From Chloroflexota bacterium (GTDB lineage: Bacteria > Chloroflexota > Dehalococcoidia > Lucifugimonadales > UBA3495): a stretch of DNA of 12,478 bases. Below the pieces are notes generated by a model. It saw only the letters and a program-made list of their open reading frames with translations. It had not been told where the DNA came from and ran no database searches. Positions 6,131 to 11,476 of this stretch are shown here, one piece after another. Position numbers and translations under genes: made by a program. The stretch is taken from assembly GCA_022561675.1 (NCBI GenBank), contig JADFQT010000039.1:1-12478 (forward strand), written 5' to 3'. Each line of letters opens with the position of its first letter. The stretch's first letter is position 1.

Positions 6131-6331
6131 TCAATATCCTACTATGTCGGACTTGGCCGCCAGAGCAACTCCCTCAGAATAGGACAGCGATTCCCCACAA
6201 TATTGGCACTGTCCTTTTCCCCACCAGGCGCGCGTCTTGCGCTGACATCGTTTACAGGGTAAATGAGGAGTATGTGACATGCCCTTTGCCCATCGCCGGG
6301 CGGATTCTTCGGGAGATTTAACTCTTGCCAC
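6131..6331 (-). CDS. Small zinc-ribbon protein, partner of the GIY-YIG-like gene
   Basis: This is a 66-residue basic protein with CKRC at residues 26-29 and CQYC at 42-45. The paired CxxC knuckles, 12 residues apart, are expected to bind one zinc ion and may contact nucleic acid. The linker contains RAWWGKGQ. GTG 6331 was chosen as start because GGAG stands 7 nt upstream. A GTG at 6361 in the same frame would add ten residues but has a poorer context. The reading frame overlaps the last 14 nt of the upstream GIY-YIG-like gene, which argues for coupled translation. I do not recognise the family and assign no function. The existence of the gene is supported mainly by the cysteine pattern and the coupling. 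Confidence 0.55.
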   Translation of the reverse strand: MARVKSPEESARRWAKGMSHTPHLPCKRCQRKTRAWWGKGQCQYCGESLSYSEGVALAAKSDIVGY

Positions 6332-6515
6332 CGTCCCGCTCCCATTGTAAAGCAGCTTCACGAGTAGTAACGTTACCTATTTTTTCAATGTGCCCATTAG
6401 CCCAATTTTGCTGGTGTTCACGTTCTCGGCGGCACAAATCGTTAGTGATGCCGCGGTGGACTACCCTGTTTCCTACTTTGAAATGGTACTTAGTTGTATC
6501 TCTTGGCTTCCCCAT
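6318..6515 (-). CDS. Mini GIY-YIG-like protein
   Basis: This 65-residue protein resembles a minimal GIY-YIG nuclease core. YHFKVG at residues 10-15 takes the place of the GIY strand. VVHRGITNDLCRREREH at 18-34 corresponds to the YIG strand with its following Thr/Asp-Leu and the helix carrying the conserved Arg and Glu-His. GHIEKIGNVTTREAALQWER (41-60) matches the next strand and helix. The domain is shorter than the usual 80-100 residues, and the diagnostic tyrosine of YIG is His here. Nuclease activity is therefore doubtful and binding without cutting is possible. Start ATG 6515 has GAGG 5 nt upstream. The zinc-ribbon gene overlaps its 3' end. The pair lies 86 bp behind the nrdJ stop and is probably read from its own promoter or by read-through. 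Confidence 0.65.
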   Translation of the reverse strand: MGKPRDTTKYHFKVGNRVVHRGITNDLCRREREHQQNWANGHIEKIGNVTTREAALQWERDGGKS

Positions 6516-6601
6516 TTCTTCCTCTTAAATTTAGCTGCAGCGTGAGGTTAAGCGATTTCTCAGATGCTCGAGAAACTCTTTACTCCAGGTGTTCCCCTCC
6601 C

Positions 6602-9031
6602 CTACTCGCACTTGTTCCAGCCGCAGGAGACGCACATGACGCATCCTTCCAGGTAATGGAGAGTTCCGTTGCAGTCGGGGCATTTGCGGGCCTGATAGCT
6701 GCTTCCGCCATTACTGTTGCCGCTGCCGTTGGCCTGTTGCGGGTCGGCGATAAAGCTCAGCTGCAAGGCGTCGGCGGCCGCTAGCGGCCGGGCATCCGGG
6801 TCCGCGTTCAAGCGGCGCTCCAGGGCCAGGGCCACCGCGTCGGGGCCGGAGCGCACCAGGGTGCCGTCGTCCCAGGCCGGGCAGCAGGTGATGCCTTTAA
6901 GCTGGGCGATGACCTCCTCCGGGCTGATGCCGGAGCGCAGGGCCAGGGAGACCAGGCGGGATATGGCCTCCAGCTGGGCCGAGTCGCAGCCGCCGGCCTT
7001 GCCCAGGGTGCCGAAGACCTCGAAGGGCTGCTGATTTTCGTCGAAGTTGATGGTGATGTACATGTTGCCGTGGCCGGTGCGCACGCGCTCGGTGATGCCC
7101 TGAATCTGCCGGGGGCGTTCTCGGGGAGTGCGGGTGGCCGGCGCCAGCTCTTGAGGGATCTCATGGCTGGACTCTCCGGTGCTCAGCACCTGCTCCGATT
7201 TGCTGCCGTCCCGATAAACGGTGATGCCCTTGCAGCCGGTCTCGTAGGCCAGCTGGTAGGCCTCGGCCACGTCGGCAACGGTGGCGCTGTGGGGGAAATT
7301 AATGGTCTTGGAAACCGAGTTGTCGGTATGACGCTGGAAGGCGGCCTGCATCCGCACGTGCCAGTCGGGAGTGATATCGTGAGAGGTGCGGAACACGTCC
7401 TTGACCCACTGGGGAACGTCCAGTTCCTCCAGGCTACCCTTCTCGGCCAGCTGCTCCATTAGCTCGGCGGAGTAGAACCCTTCCCGGCGGGCCACCGCCT
7501 CGAAGTAGGGATTGCCCTCCACCAGGCGCGTATTGTCCATGACATTGCGGACGTAAGACAGGGCGAACAGGGGCTCGATGCCGCTGGATGCGCCGGCGAT
7601 GATGCTGATGGTGCCGGTGGGGGCGATGGTTACCGGCGCGGAATTACGAATGCGCAGGATGGGACGGCCGTTGGGTCCTGGTTGGCTGTAGGCGCTGCCC
7701 TCCCAGGATGGGAAGGGTCCCCGCTTTTCCGCCAGCTCGATTGACGCCTGATAGGTCGCATCCTGAATCCGGCGCATCACCTCTTCGCCCAGCTGCAGCG
7801 CCTCTTCCGAGTCGTAGCTGATGCCCAGCTGGATCAGCAGGTCTGAGAAGCCCATGACCCCCACGCCGATGCGGCGGGTAGTCCGGCTCATCTCTTCGAT
7901 TTCCGGAAGGGGGTAGTTGTTCATGTCGATTACGTTGTCCAGCAGATGGACGGCGGTGCCGGTCACCCGGGCCAGGCGCTGCCAGTCAATCTCCGTGTCC
8001 TCGTCGGTGTAACGCACCATGCGGGCCAAGTTGATCGACCCTAAATTGCAGGACTCGAAGGGCAGCAGGGGCTGTTCTCCGCAGGGGTTGGTCGACTCGA
8101 TGGTACCCAGCTGGGGGTTGGGATTATCCCGGTTGATCCGGTCCATAAAAACGATGCCCGGGTCGCCGGTCTTCCAGGCCAGCTCGGTCATCAGCTCGAA
8201 AACCTCCTTGGCGTTGAGCTGACCGGTAATCTGGCCGGTGCGCGGGTTGACCAGGTCGTACTCCTCGTTCCGCTGCACCCGCTCCATGAACTCTTCGGTT
8301 AGGCTCACCGAGACATTGAAGTTGACCAGGTGCTGGCCGTCCTCCTTGGCGCGGATGAACTTGATGATGTCCGGATGGGTCACGTCGAGGATGCCCATAT
8401 TGGCGCCGCGCCGGGTGCCGCCCTGCTTGACCACGTCGGTGGCGGCGTCGAAGGCGTTGATGAAGCTGACCGGCCCCGAGGCCACGCCGCCGGTGGAGCC
8501 CACCAGGTCTCCTTCGGGACGGAGCCGCGAGAAGGAAAAGCCGGTGCCGCCGCCGCTCTTGTGGATCAGCGCGGTGCTCTTGACCATGGAAAATATGGAT
8601 TCCAAAGAGTCTTCCACCGGCAAGACGAAGCAGGCGGATAGCTGCTGCAACTCCCGTCCGGCGTTCATCAATGTGGGCGAGTTGGGCAAGAATTCCAGCC
8701 GGCGCATCACGTCGCTGAATTCCTCCTCGGTGGCCAGCCGCTCGTCCTCGGTCGCGCCGTAGTTCAGGTCGGCCTGGGACAGGTTCTGGGCCACCCGGCG
8801 GAACATGCCGTCGGCATCTTCCAAAACGTTGCCTTCCCGGTCCTTGGAGAGATACCTGCGCTGGAGGACTATCTGGGAGTTGTCGGTTAGCTCCGACGAG
8901 CGCTCGTTGATTTGCCGGGCAATCCCCGCCTCTTGCAGGGCCTGCCGGATGCGGTGCCTAGTGTCTTCCGAGGTTGAAATTGGATTCCTCTGTAAAATCG
9001 CCAAGATACCACCCCTCCACTCCGTGGCCAC
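6602..9031 (-). CDS. nrdJ: Adenosylcobalamin-dependent (class II) ribonucleotide reductase
   Basis: The enzyme reduces ribonucleotides to deoxyribonucleotides with a B12-derived thiyl radical, independently of oxygen. The 809-residue product has LSACFVLP (Cys134), SGGGTGFSFSRLRP (159-172) and GGTRRGANMG. NPCGE (316-320) holds the radical Cys317 and Glu319. CNLGSINLARM contains Cys328, the partner in the disulfide, and APTGTIS is at 470-476. A TSCPD-type domain covers roughly 645-745. The C-terminal tail has CPDC (784-787) and Cys797, 800, 803 and 808: a zinc ribbon plus redox-active cysteines that re-reduce the active site. No ATP-cone and no intein are present. The frame opens at GTG 9031 with only a crowded purine tract. 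TTG 9004 has GGAGGGG 7 nt upstream and is a plausible true start. It is the last gene of the nrdR-headed run. Confidence 0.96.
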   Translation of the reverse strand: MATEWRGGILAILQRNPISTSEDTRHRIRQALQEAGIARQINERSSELTDNSQIVLQRRYLSKDREGNVLEDADGMFRRVAQNLSQADLNYGATEDERLATEEEFSDVMRRLEFLPNSPTLMNAGRELQQLSACFVLPVEDSLESIFSMVKSTALIHKSGGGTGFSFSRLRPEGDLVGSTGGVASGPVSFINAFDAATDVVKQGGTRRGANMGILDVTHPDIIKFIRAKEDGQHLVNFNVSVSLTEEFMERVQRNEEYDLVNPRTGQITGQLNAKEVFELMTELAWKTGDPGIVFMDRINRDNPNPQLGTIESTNPCGEQPLLPFESCNLGSINLARMVRYTDEDTEIDWQRLARVTGTAVHLLDNVIDMNNYPLPEIEEMSRTTRRIGVGVMGFSDLLIQLGISYDSEEALQLGEEVMRRIQDATYQASIELAEKRGPFPSWEGSAYSQPGPNGRPILRIRNSAPVTIAPTGTISIIAGASSGIEPLFALSYVRNVMDNTRLVEGNPYFEAVARREGFYSAELMEQLAEKGSLEELDVPQWVKDVFRTSHDITPDWHVRMQAAFQRHTDNSVSKTINFPHSATVADVAEAYQLAYETGCKGITVYRDGSKSEQVLSTGESSHEIPQELAPATRTPRERPRQIQGITERVRTGHGNMYITINFDENQQPFEVFGTLGKAGGCDSAQLEAISRLVSLALRSGISPEEVIAQLKGITCCPAWDDGTLVRSGPDAVALALERRLNADPDARPLAAADALQLSFIADPQQANGSGNSNGGSSYQARKCPDCNGTLHYLEGCVMCVSCGWNKCE
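6605..6634. repeat. 30-bp duplicate, copy 1 (inside nrdJ 3' end)
   Basis: It covers exactly the last ten sense codons of nrdJ (CVSCGWNKCE), stopping at the base before the TAG. An identical 30-bp stretch in the same orientation lies at 9626-9655. Confidence 0.9.
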
Positions 9032-9072
9032 CCGCCTTCGCTAATGCATGCACAACAAAGCCTACTCAATAA

Positions 9073-9098
9073 AGCCCAATCGGGGCATACACCGGGCT
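9073..9098 (-). terminator. Weak hairpin between the 149-aa gene and nrdJ
   Basis: The minus strand has AGCCC (9077-9073 side) pairing with GGGCT at 5 bp, with possible extra GG/CC pairs in the loop, followed by TTTATTGAG when read toward nrdJ. It could be an attenuator or partial terminator that lowers nrdJ expression from upstream promoters, or a chance fold. The stem is short. Confidence 0.3.
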
Positions 9099-9125
9099 GA
9101 CCACAATACTATTTTATTTTTTGGT

Positions 9126-9575
9126 TTAATTTAGTTCGGCGACGGGTTTCATCTGCCGGTTGTTAACCCTGGCCGCCAACTGAAGGTCAATAACCATGTT
9201 CTGGTAGAAGTACATTACCGGGGTGTAACGCTTGATGCCCAAGGTCCTTCCCAAAGTCCTGGCAATGATTCGGCTCAAGCGGCCACCGAGCGGTTCAACC
9301 GATAACGCCTCCGGTCCCAAATCCACCTGCTGGATCACCGCCGACAGCAGGCGTAGGTTCAGCTCCGTGGCTCGGTCAATCACCAGGTCTGCCAGGTCTT
9401 TCAGCGCCCCGTAGGCCAGGGGGAATCTGGATTCCAGATCTATGAGCACCGCCGCTTCGTTGCAGCGGAATCCTGTGACCGGAAAGCTCTGGCTCAACGA
9501 CCGGGCAATTCCCTCCGCGTCACTGGCCGCCAGAGGCTGGCATTGTAGCTGGACCTGGTATTTCTGTCGTGACAA
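9126..9575 (-). CDS. Conserved-looking protein of unknown function between nrdR and nrdJ
   Basis: I do not recognise this 149-residue protein. It reads as a compact alpha/beta protein. Strands around KYQVQLQCQ and EAAVLIDLE alternate with a helix (AYGALKDLADLVIDRATEL) and a hydrophobic segment LRLLSAVIQQVDLG. A basic part, SRIIARTLGRTLGIKRYTP, precedes a hydrophobic/aromatic VMYFYQNMVIDLQLA and an Arg/Asn-rich end. There is no signal peptide or classical membrane helix. The start is TTG 9575, with AGGA/GGAAGGG placed 3-7 nt upstream. Codon texture and length argue for a real gene. It lies 94 bp before nrdJ on the same strand and downstream of nrdR, so a role connected with ribonucleotide reduction or its co-expression is possible, but only by context. 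Confidence 0.6.
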   Translation of the reverse strand: MSRQKYQVQLQCQPLAASDAEGIARSLSQSFPVTGFRCNEAAVLIDLESRFPLAYGALKDLADLVIDRATELNLRLLSAVIQQVDLGPEALSVEPLGGRLSRIIARTLGRTLGIKRYTPVMYFYQNMVIDLQLAARVNNRQMKPVAELN

Positions 9576-9625
9576 GTTCCCTTCCTCTCCTAGTCATGAT
9601 GCGTTTTGGTTAAGGACTAGCGTTG

Positions 9626-9655
9626 CTCGCACTTGTTCCAGCCGCAGGAGACGCA
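9626..9655. repeat. 30-bp duplicate of the nrdJ 3' end, copy 2
   Basis: It is identical over 30 bp to 6605-6634 and in the same orientation relative to nrdJ. Read in the nrdJ frame on the minus strand it would encode the C-terminal CVSCGWNKCE followed by Gln, Arg and a TAG. No other part of nrdJ is recognisable around it. It lies upstream of the 149-aa gene, and the family 1 repeat begins a few bases away. Confidence 0.9.
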
Positions 9656-9661
9656 TGCCGT

Positions 9662-9734
9662 GTCATTTCGAGGGAGCGCAGCAACTGAGAAATCTTAGAT
9701 TCCTCGCCTACACTAGGTTCCGGCTCGGAATGAC
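9662..9734. repeat. Dispersed intergenic repeat, family 1, copy B (with inverted ends)
   Basis: The 73-bp unit starts GTCATTTCGAG and ends CTCGGAATGAC, which are inverted repeats with one mismatch in 11. It carries the 19-mer GAGAAATCTTAGATTCCTC (9687-9705) shared with copy A. A second TTCGGAATGAC end lies at about 9798-9808, suggesting a further partial unit. The structure fits a small palindromic, MITE-like or REP-like element with no coding capacity. Confidence 0.75.
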
Positions 9735-9737
9735 ATC

Positions 9738-9760
9738 CTTCGACAGGCTAAGGATGAACG
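9738..9760 (+). repeat. Dispersed repeat, family 2 (TTCGAC-GGCT-AGG type), copy 1
   Basis: It matches the reverse complement of 11094-11117 at about 20 of 24 positions (CCTTCGAC-GGCT-AGG--GAACG pattern). It directly abuts the family 1 element, so the gap 9656-9810 is a mosaic of intergenic repeats. Confidence 0.65.
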
Positions 9761-9810
9761 CCTCCGGACCACCCTACTCCTTAGTCGCTTCGCTCCTTCG
9801 GAATGACAAA

Positions 9811-9960
9811 GATCGTTTTGAGATCGGCCCCTGGCCCAGGACCCACTCAGGCGACCTATTGGTTTTTGTGGTTACTGTTGTACCATTTTTCCCCTGGATT
9901 GGCCCCCCGTTGCTGTCAGTGCGGGCTAGGTTGGTACCCTGCCCGCCGGCACCCGGCTCT
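9811..9960. other. Non-coding remainder of the gap downstream of the 80-aa gene
   Basis: No gene is recognised here. The minus strand can fold GCGGGC with GCCCGC around 9922-9948, but no T-run follows. I see no promoter good enough to name for the 149-aa gene. It is either driven by one I miss or by read-through from nrdR. Confidence 0.35.
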
Positions 9961-10203
9961 CTACTCTTCCAGGGGCTCCGGCATGGCCAGCCAGCATGTC
10001 ACCAGGCTAGCCCGCACTTCCCGGTCTATCTCTTCCTGTAAATCCTGAAATGGATTGAACCCGGTTCCTTTGGAACCCATCCCGTCCGCCTCCTCTTCCC
10101 CCAACACCACCGGCATGCGGCTCAGTATTTCCCCCAGGTCGTGGGCCCGATTGTTGTGGGCCAACAACCTGGTGAGAGCGGAGTATTGGACGCTGCTATT
10201 CAT
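9961..10203 (-). CDS. Small acidic protein of unknown function, coupled to nrdR
   Basis: This 80-residue protein is unrecognised. It is largely helical, with an N-terminal SALTRLLAHNN segment, LGEILSRMPVVLGEEEADG, a Gly-rich bend, then FQDLQEEIDREVRASLV and an acidic end. Its ATG (10203-10201) shares one base with the nrdR stop codon (TAATG), and AGGAGG in the last codons of nrdR lies 12 nt upstream. This is strong evidence for coupled translation and hence that it is a genuine gene in the nrdR transcript. Two stop codons immediately precede the ATG in frame, fixing the start. Context suggests a link to NrdR-controlled functions, but no activity can be proposed. Confidence 0.6.
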   Translation of the reverse strand: MNSSVQYSALTRLLAHNNRAHDLGEILSRMPVVLGEEEADGMGSKGTGFNPFQDLQEEIDREVRASLVTCWLAMPEPLEE

Positions 10204-10808
10204 TACTTACTATTTCCTCCTAATATTGCTGTTTGCCCTTTCTCATGGTCTAGAGCCCCCTCTCCCAGGGTTGAGGATGAGGGTTGGACCCTTGCTTTGG
10301 GCGGGCGTCTGCGACGCATTCTGGGTTGTCCCGGCGCAACTTCCGGCAGAGAAAGCTGGGTGTTCCCCTCGCGCAGGTCCTTGACCGCCTGCTCGAAGCT
10401 CTCGATGTCCTGGAAGTCCCGGTACACGCTGGCGTACCGTATGTAGGCCACCCGATCCACCTTGCGGAGCCGCTCCATGACCATTTCCCCAATTTTGCTG
10501 CTGGGGACTTCCCCATGTCCCAGTTGGTACAGTTCCGCTTCGATGTCCTCCACCATTTTTTCGACGGTCCGGGAGGGAATTGGGCGCTTGGTACAGGCTT
10601 TGCGGAGCCCCCCAACCAGCTTTTCCCGATTGAACTCTTCTCTGCGGCCATCTTGCTTGGATACCATCAAAGCCGTCGATTGCACTCTTTCGTAAGTGGT
10701 GAACCGCATCCCGCATTTCCGGCACTCGCGGCGCCGGCGGATGCCGCTATCCGCTTCTCGCGAGTTGGTCACTTTGGAGTCGGAAAATCCACAAAAAGGG
10801 CAGCGCAT
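10203..10808 (-). CDS. nrdR: Transcriptional repressor NrdR (extended C-terminus)
   Basis: NrdR is a zinc-ribbon and ATP-cone repressor that senses ATP/dATP and binds NrdR boxes before ribonucleotide reductase operons. The product has 201 residues. Cys3, Cys6, Cys29 and Cys32 (MRCPFCG and ECRKCGMRFTTYE) form the zinc ribbon, with the basic SGIRRRREC stretch beside it. The ATP-cone spans about 48-138, from VSKQDGRREEFNREKL through VAYIRYASVYRDFQD. The family usually ends near residue 150-160. Here a tail of about 50 residues, rich in Arg, Pro and Ser, follows. Start ATG 10808 matches the family's MxCPFC opening, although the upstream Shine-Dalgarno sequence is weak. Two NrdR-box-like sites over its own promoter support autoregulation, and nrdJ lies downstream on the same strand. 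Confidence 0.97.
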   Translation of the reverse strand: MRCPFCGFSDSKVTNSREADSGIRRRRECRKCGMRFTTYERVQSTALMVSKQDGRREEFNREKLVGGLRKACTKRPIPSRTVEKMVEDIEAELYQLGHGEVPSSKIGEMVMERLRKVDRVAYIRYASVYRDFQDIESFEQAVKDLREGNTQLSLPEVAPGQPRMRRRRPPKARVQPSSSTLGEGALDHEKGQTAILGGNSK

Positions 10809-10851
10809 TTATTTGCACGCTTTCTTAAACTAATTTGAAAACTTTCTTAGA

Positions 10852-10867
10852 ATACTATATAATGTGT
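10852..10867 (-). promoter_or_regulatory. NrdR box 1
   Basis: On the minus strand ACACATTATATAGTAT matches the published NrdR consensus acaCwAtATaTwGtgt at 14 of 16 positions. It lies 31 bp downstream of box 2 and about 45 bp upstream of the nrdR start codon. Confidence 0.8.
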
Positions 10868-10882
10868 TATTGTCATCTAAAA

Positions 10883-10898
10883 GTACAATACCTTGTAG
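10883..10898. promoter_or_regulatory. NrdR box 2 (over the predicted transcription start)
   Basis: The plus-strand sequence GTACAATACCTTGTAG has a TACAA/TTGTA palindrome and matches about 10 of 16 consensus positions, including the conserved C-A-A-T-A and T-T-G cores. It begins exactly 31 bp from box 1, about three helical turns, the spacing typical of paired NrdR boxes. Confidence 0.7.
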
Positions 10899-10903
10899 GC
10901 TTT

Positions 10904-10933
10904 ATTGTAAAAGGCGCAATTTGGGAAAGTCAA
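10904..10933 (-). promoter_or_regulatory. Sigma-70-type promoter of nrdR
   Basis: Minus-strand -35 TTGACT (10933-10928) and -10 TACAAT (10909-10904) are separated by 18 bp. The predicted start, near 10897, falls at the edge of NrdR box 2, so repressor binding would block initiation. The leader is about 90 nt. Confidence 0.7.
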
Positions 10934-11052
10934 TGGAAAATAAGGTGAAATTGGTTGGAATATCTCGATATGGCTCCGGCGTAGAAGGAAGTTGACGCCC
11001 GGGTTGGTGAAAAGGGGACCTAATTACCGAAAGAGGGTGTGGTAGAAATAAT

Positions 11053-11093
11053 CGTTCAGGGTGCGACAAGCTCACCCCGAAGGGGACCCGAGC
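11053..11093. repeat. Hairpin and degenerate family 2 repeat
   Basis: GCTC (11070-11073) and CCCC pair with GGGG and GAGC (ending 11093) around GAA, giving a compact stem-loop. The preceding CGACAAGCTCA resembles the family 2 core. This is a derived copy placed immediately next to the better copy at 11094. Confidence 0.45.
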
Positions 11094-11120
11094 CGTTCGC
11101 CCTGAGCCGGTCGAAGGGCG
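11094..11120 (-). repeat. Dispersed repeat, family 2, copy 2
   Basis: The reverse complement begins CCTTCGACCGGCTCAGGGCG and agrees with 9738-9760 at about 20 of 24 positions. It is intergenic, between the nrdR promoter and the end of ftsZ. The remainder of 10934-11178 contains no gene I can support. Confidence 0.65.
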
Positions 11121-11164
11121 ATTACCCCGGTTTTGATTACTCCGGTCTGAAATCCTTTCACACA

Positions 11165-11204
11165 GGCTCTAAATAGATGAGGCCGCCCTGAAAAGGGCGG
11201 CCTC
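11165..11204 (-). terminator. Strong hairpin downstream of ftsZ
   Basis: GAGGCCGCCC (11179-11188) and GGGCGGCCTC (11195-11204) form a perfect 10-bp stem with a 6-nt loop. Read on the minus strand it is followed by ATCTATTTAGAG, a mild T-rich tail. The likely role is ending the ftsZ transcript before the nrdR promoter. The tail is weak for an intrinsic terminator. Confidence 0.5.
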
Positions 11205-11306
11205 GGTGCAGCTTCTCGGTGCCAAGGGGGGTGATCGAAACCTTATGAGGAGTGCGGCTACTTGACCTCCGAGAATATTACTCGCGGAACCGGAGATTTT
11301 GGAAAT

Positions 11307-11422
11307 TGCCGTAGGAGCCCCGGCTTGGCCGGTCAGTGCCCCTCTACCGTTACGGGCCGCCGAATGAACGGCCCGTCCCTTCCTCCCATCCCGGGCCTGC
11401 TTGCGGATGGGCTCCTACGGCA
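11307..11422. repeat. 116-bp element with perfect 14-bp terminal inverted repeats
   Basis: TGCCGTAGGAGCCC at 11307-11320 is the exact inverted copy of 11409-11422. Inside lies an 8-bp stem ACGGGCCG/CGGCCCGT (11352-11359 with 11369-11376, 9-nt loop). A further CCCATCC/GGATGGG pair (11385-11391, 11405-11411) competes with the right end. There is no open frame of note. It fits a miniature inverted-repeat element or a structured intergenic repeat. I see no clear target-site duplication. Confidence 0.6.
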
Positions 11423-11476
11423 TCGATTAGTCGTCAAGTCCTTATAGTTGCTGTACCAATCGGGTAACCGCCCGGG

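Noticed and set aside
9101..9116. NrdR-box-like half site upstream of nrdJ (ACAATA core)
   Set aside because: Only the left half matches. There is no palindromic partner and no second box 31 bp away on either side.
9032..9125. Cobalamin riboswitch before the B12-dependent nrdJ
   Set aside because: No B12-box (GCCACTG-like) or riboswitch architecture is visible in the short leader, and none is seen upstream of nrdR.
9662..9810. CRISPR-like repeats in the palindromic gap
   Set aside because: The repeated units are not regularly spaced, do not recur more than twice and no cas gene is near.
9442..10041. Plus-strand open frame of 199 codons across the repeat-rich gap
   Set aside because: It crosses the 149-aa gene, the nrdJ fragment, two repeats and the 80-aa gene; the translation is mosaic and has no family signature.
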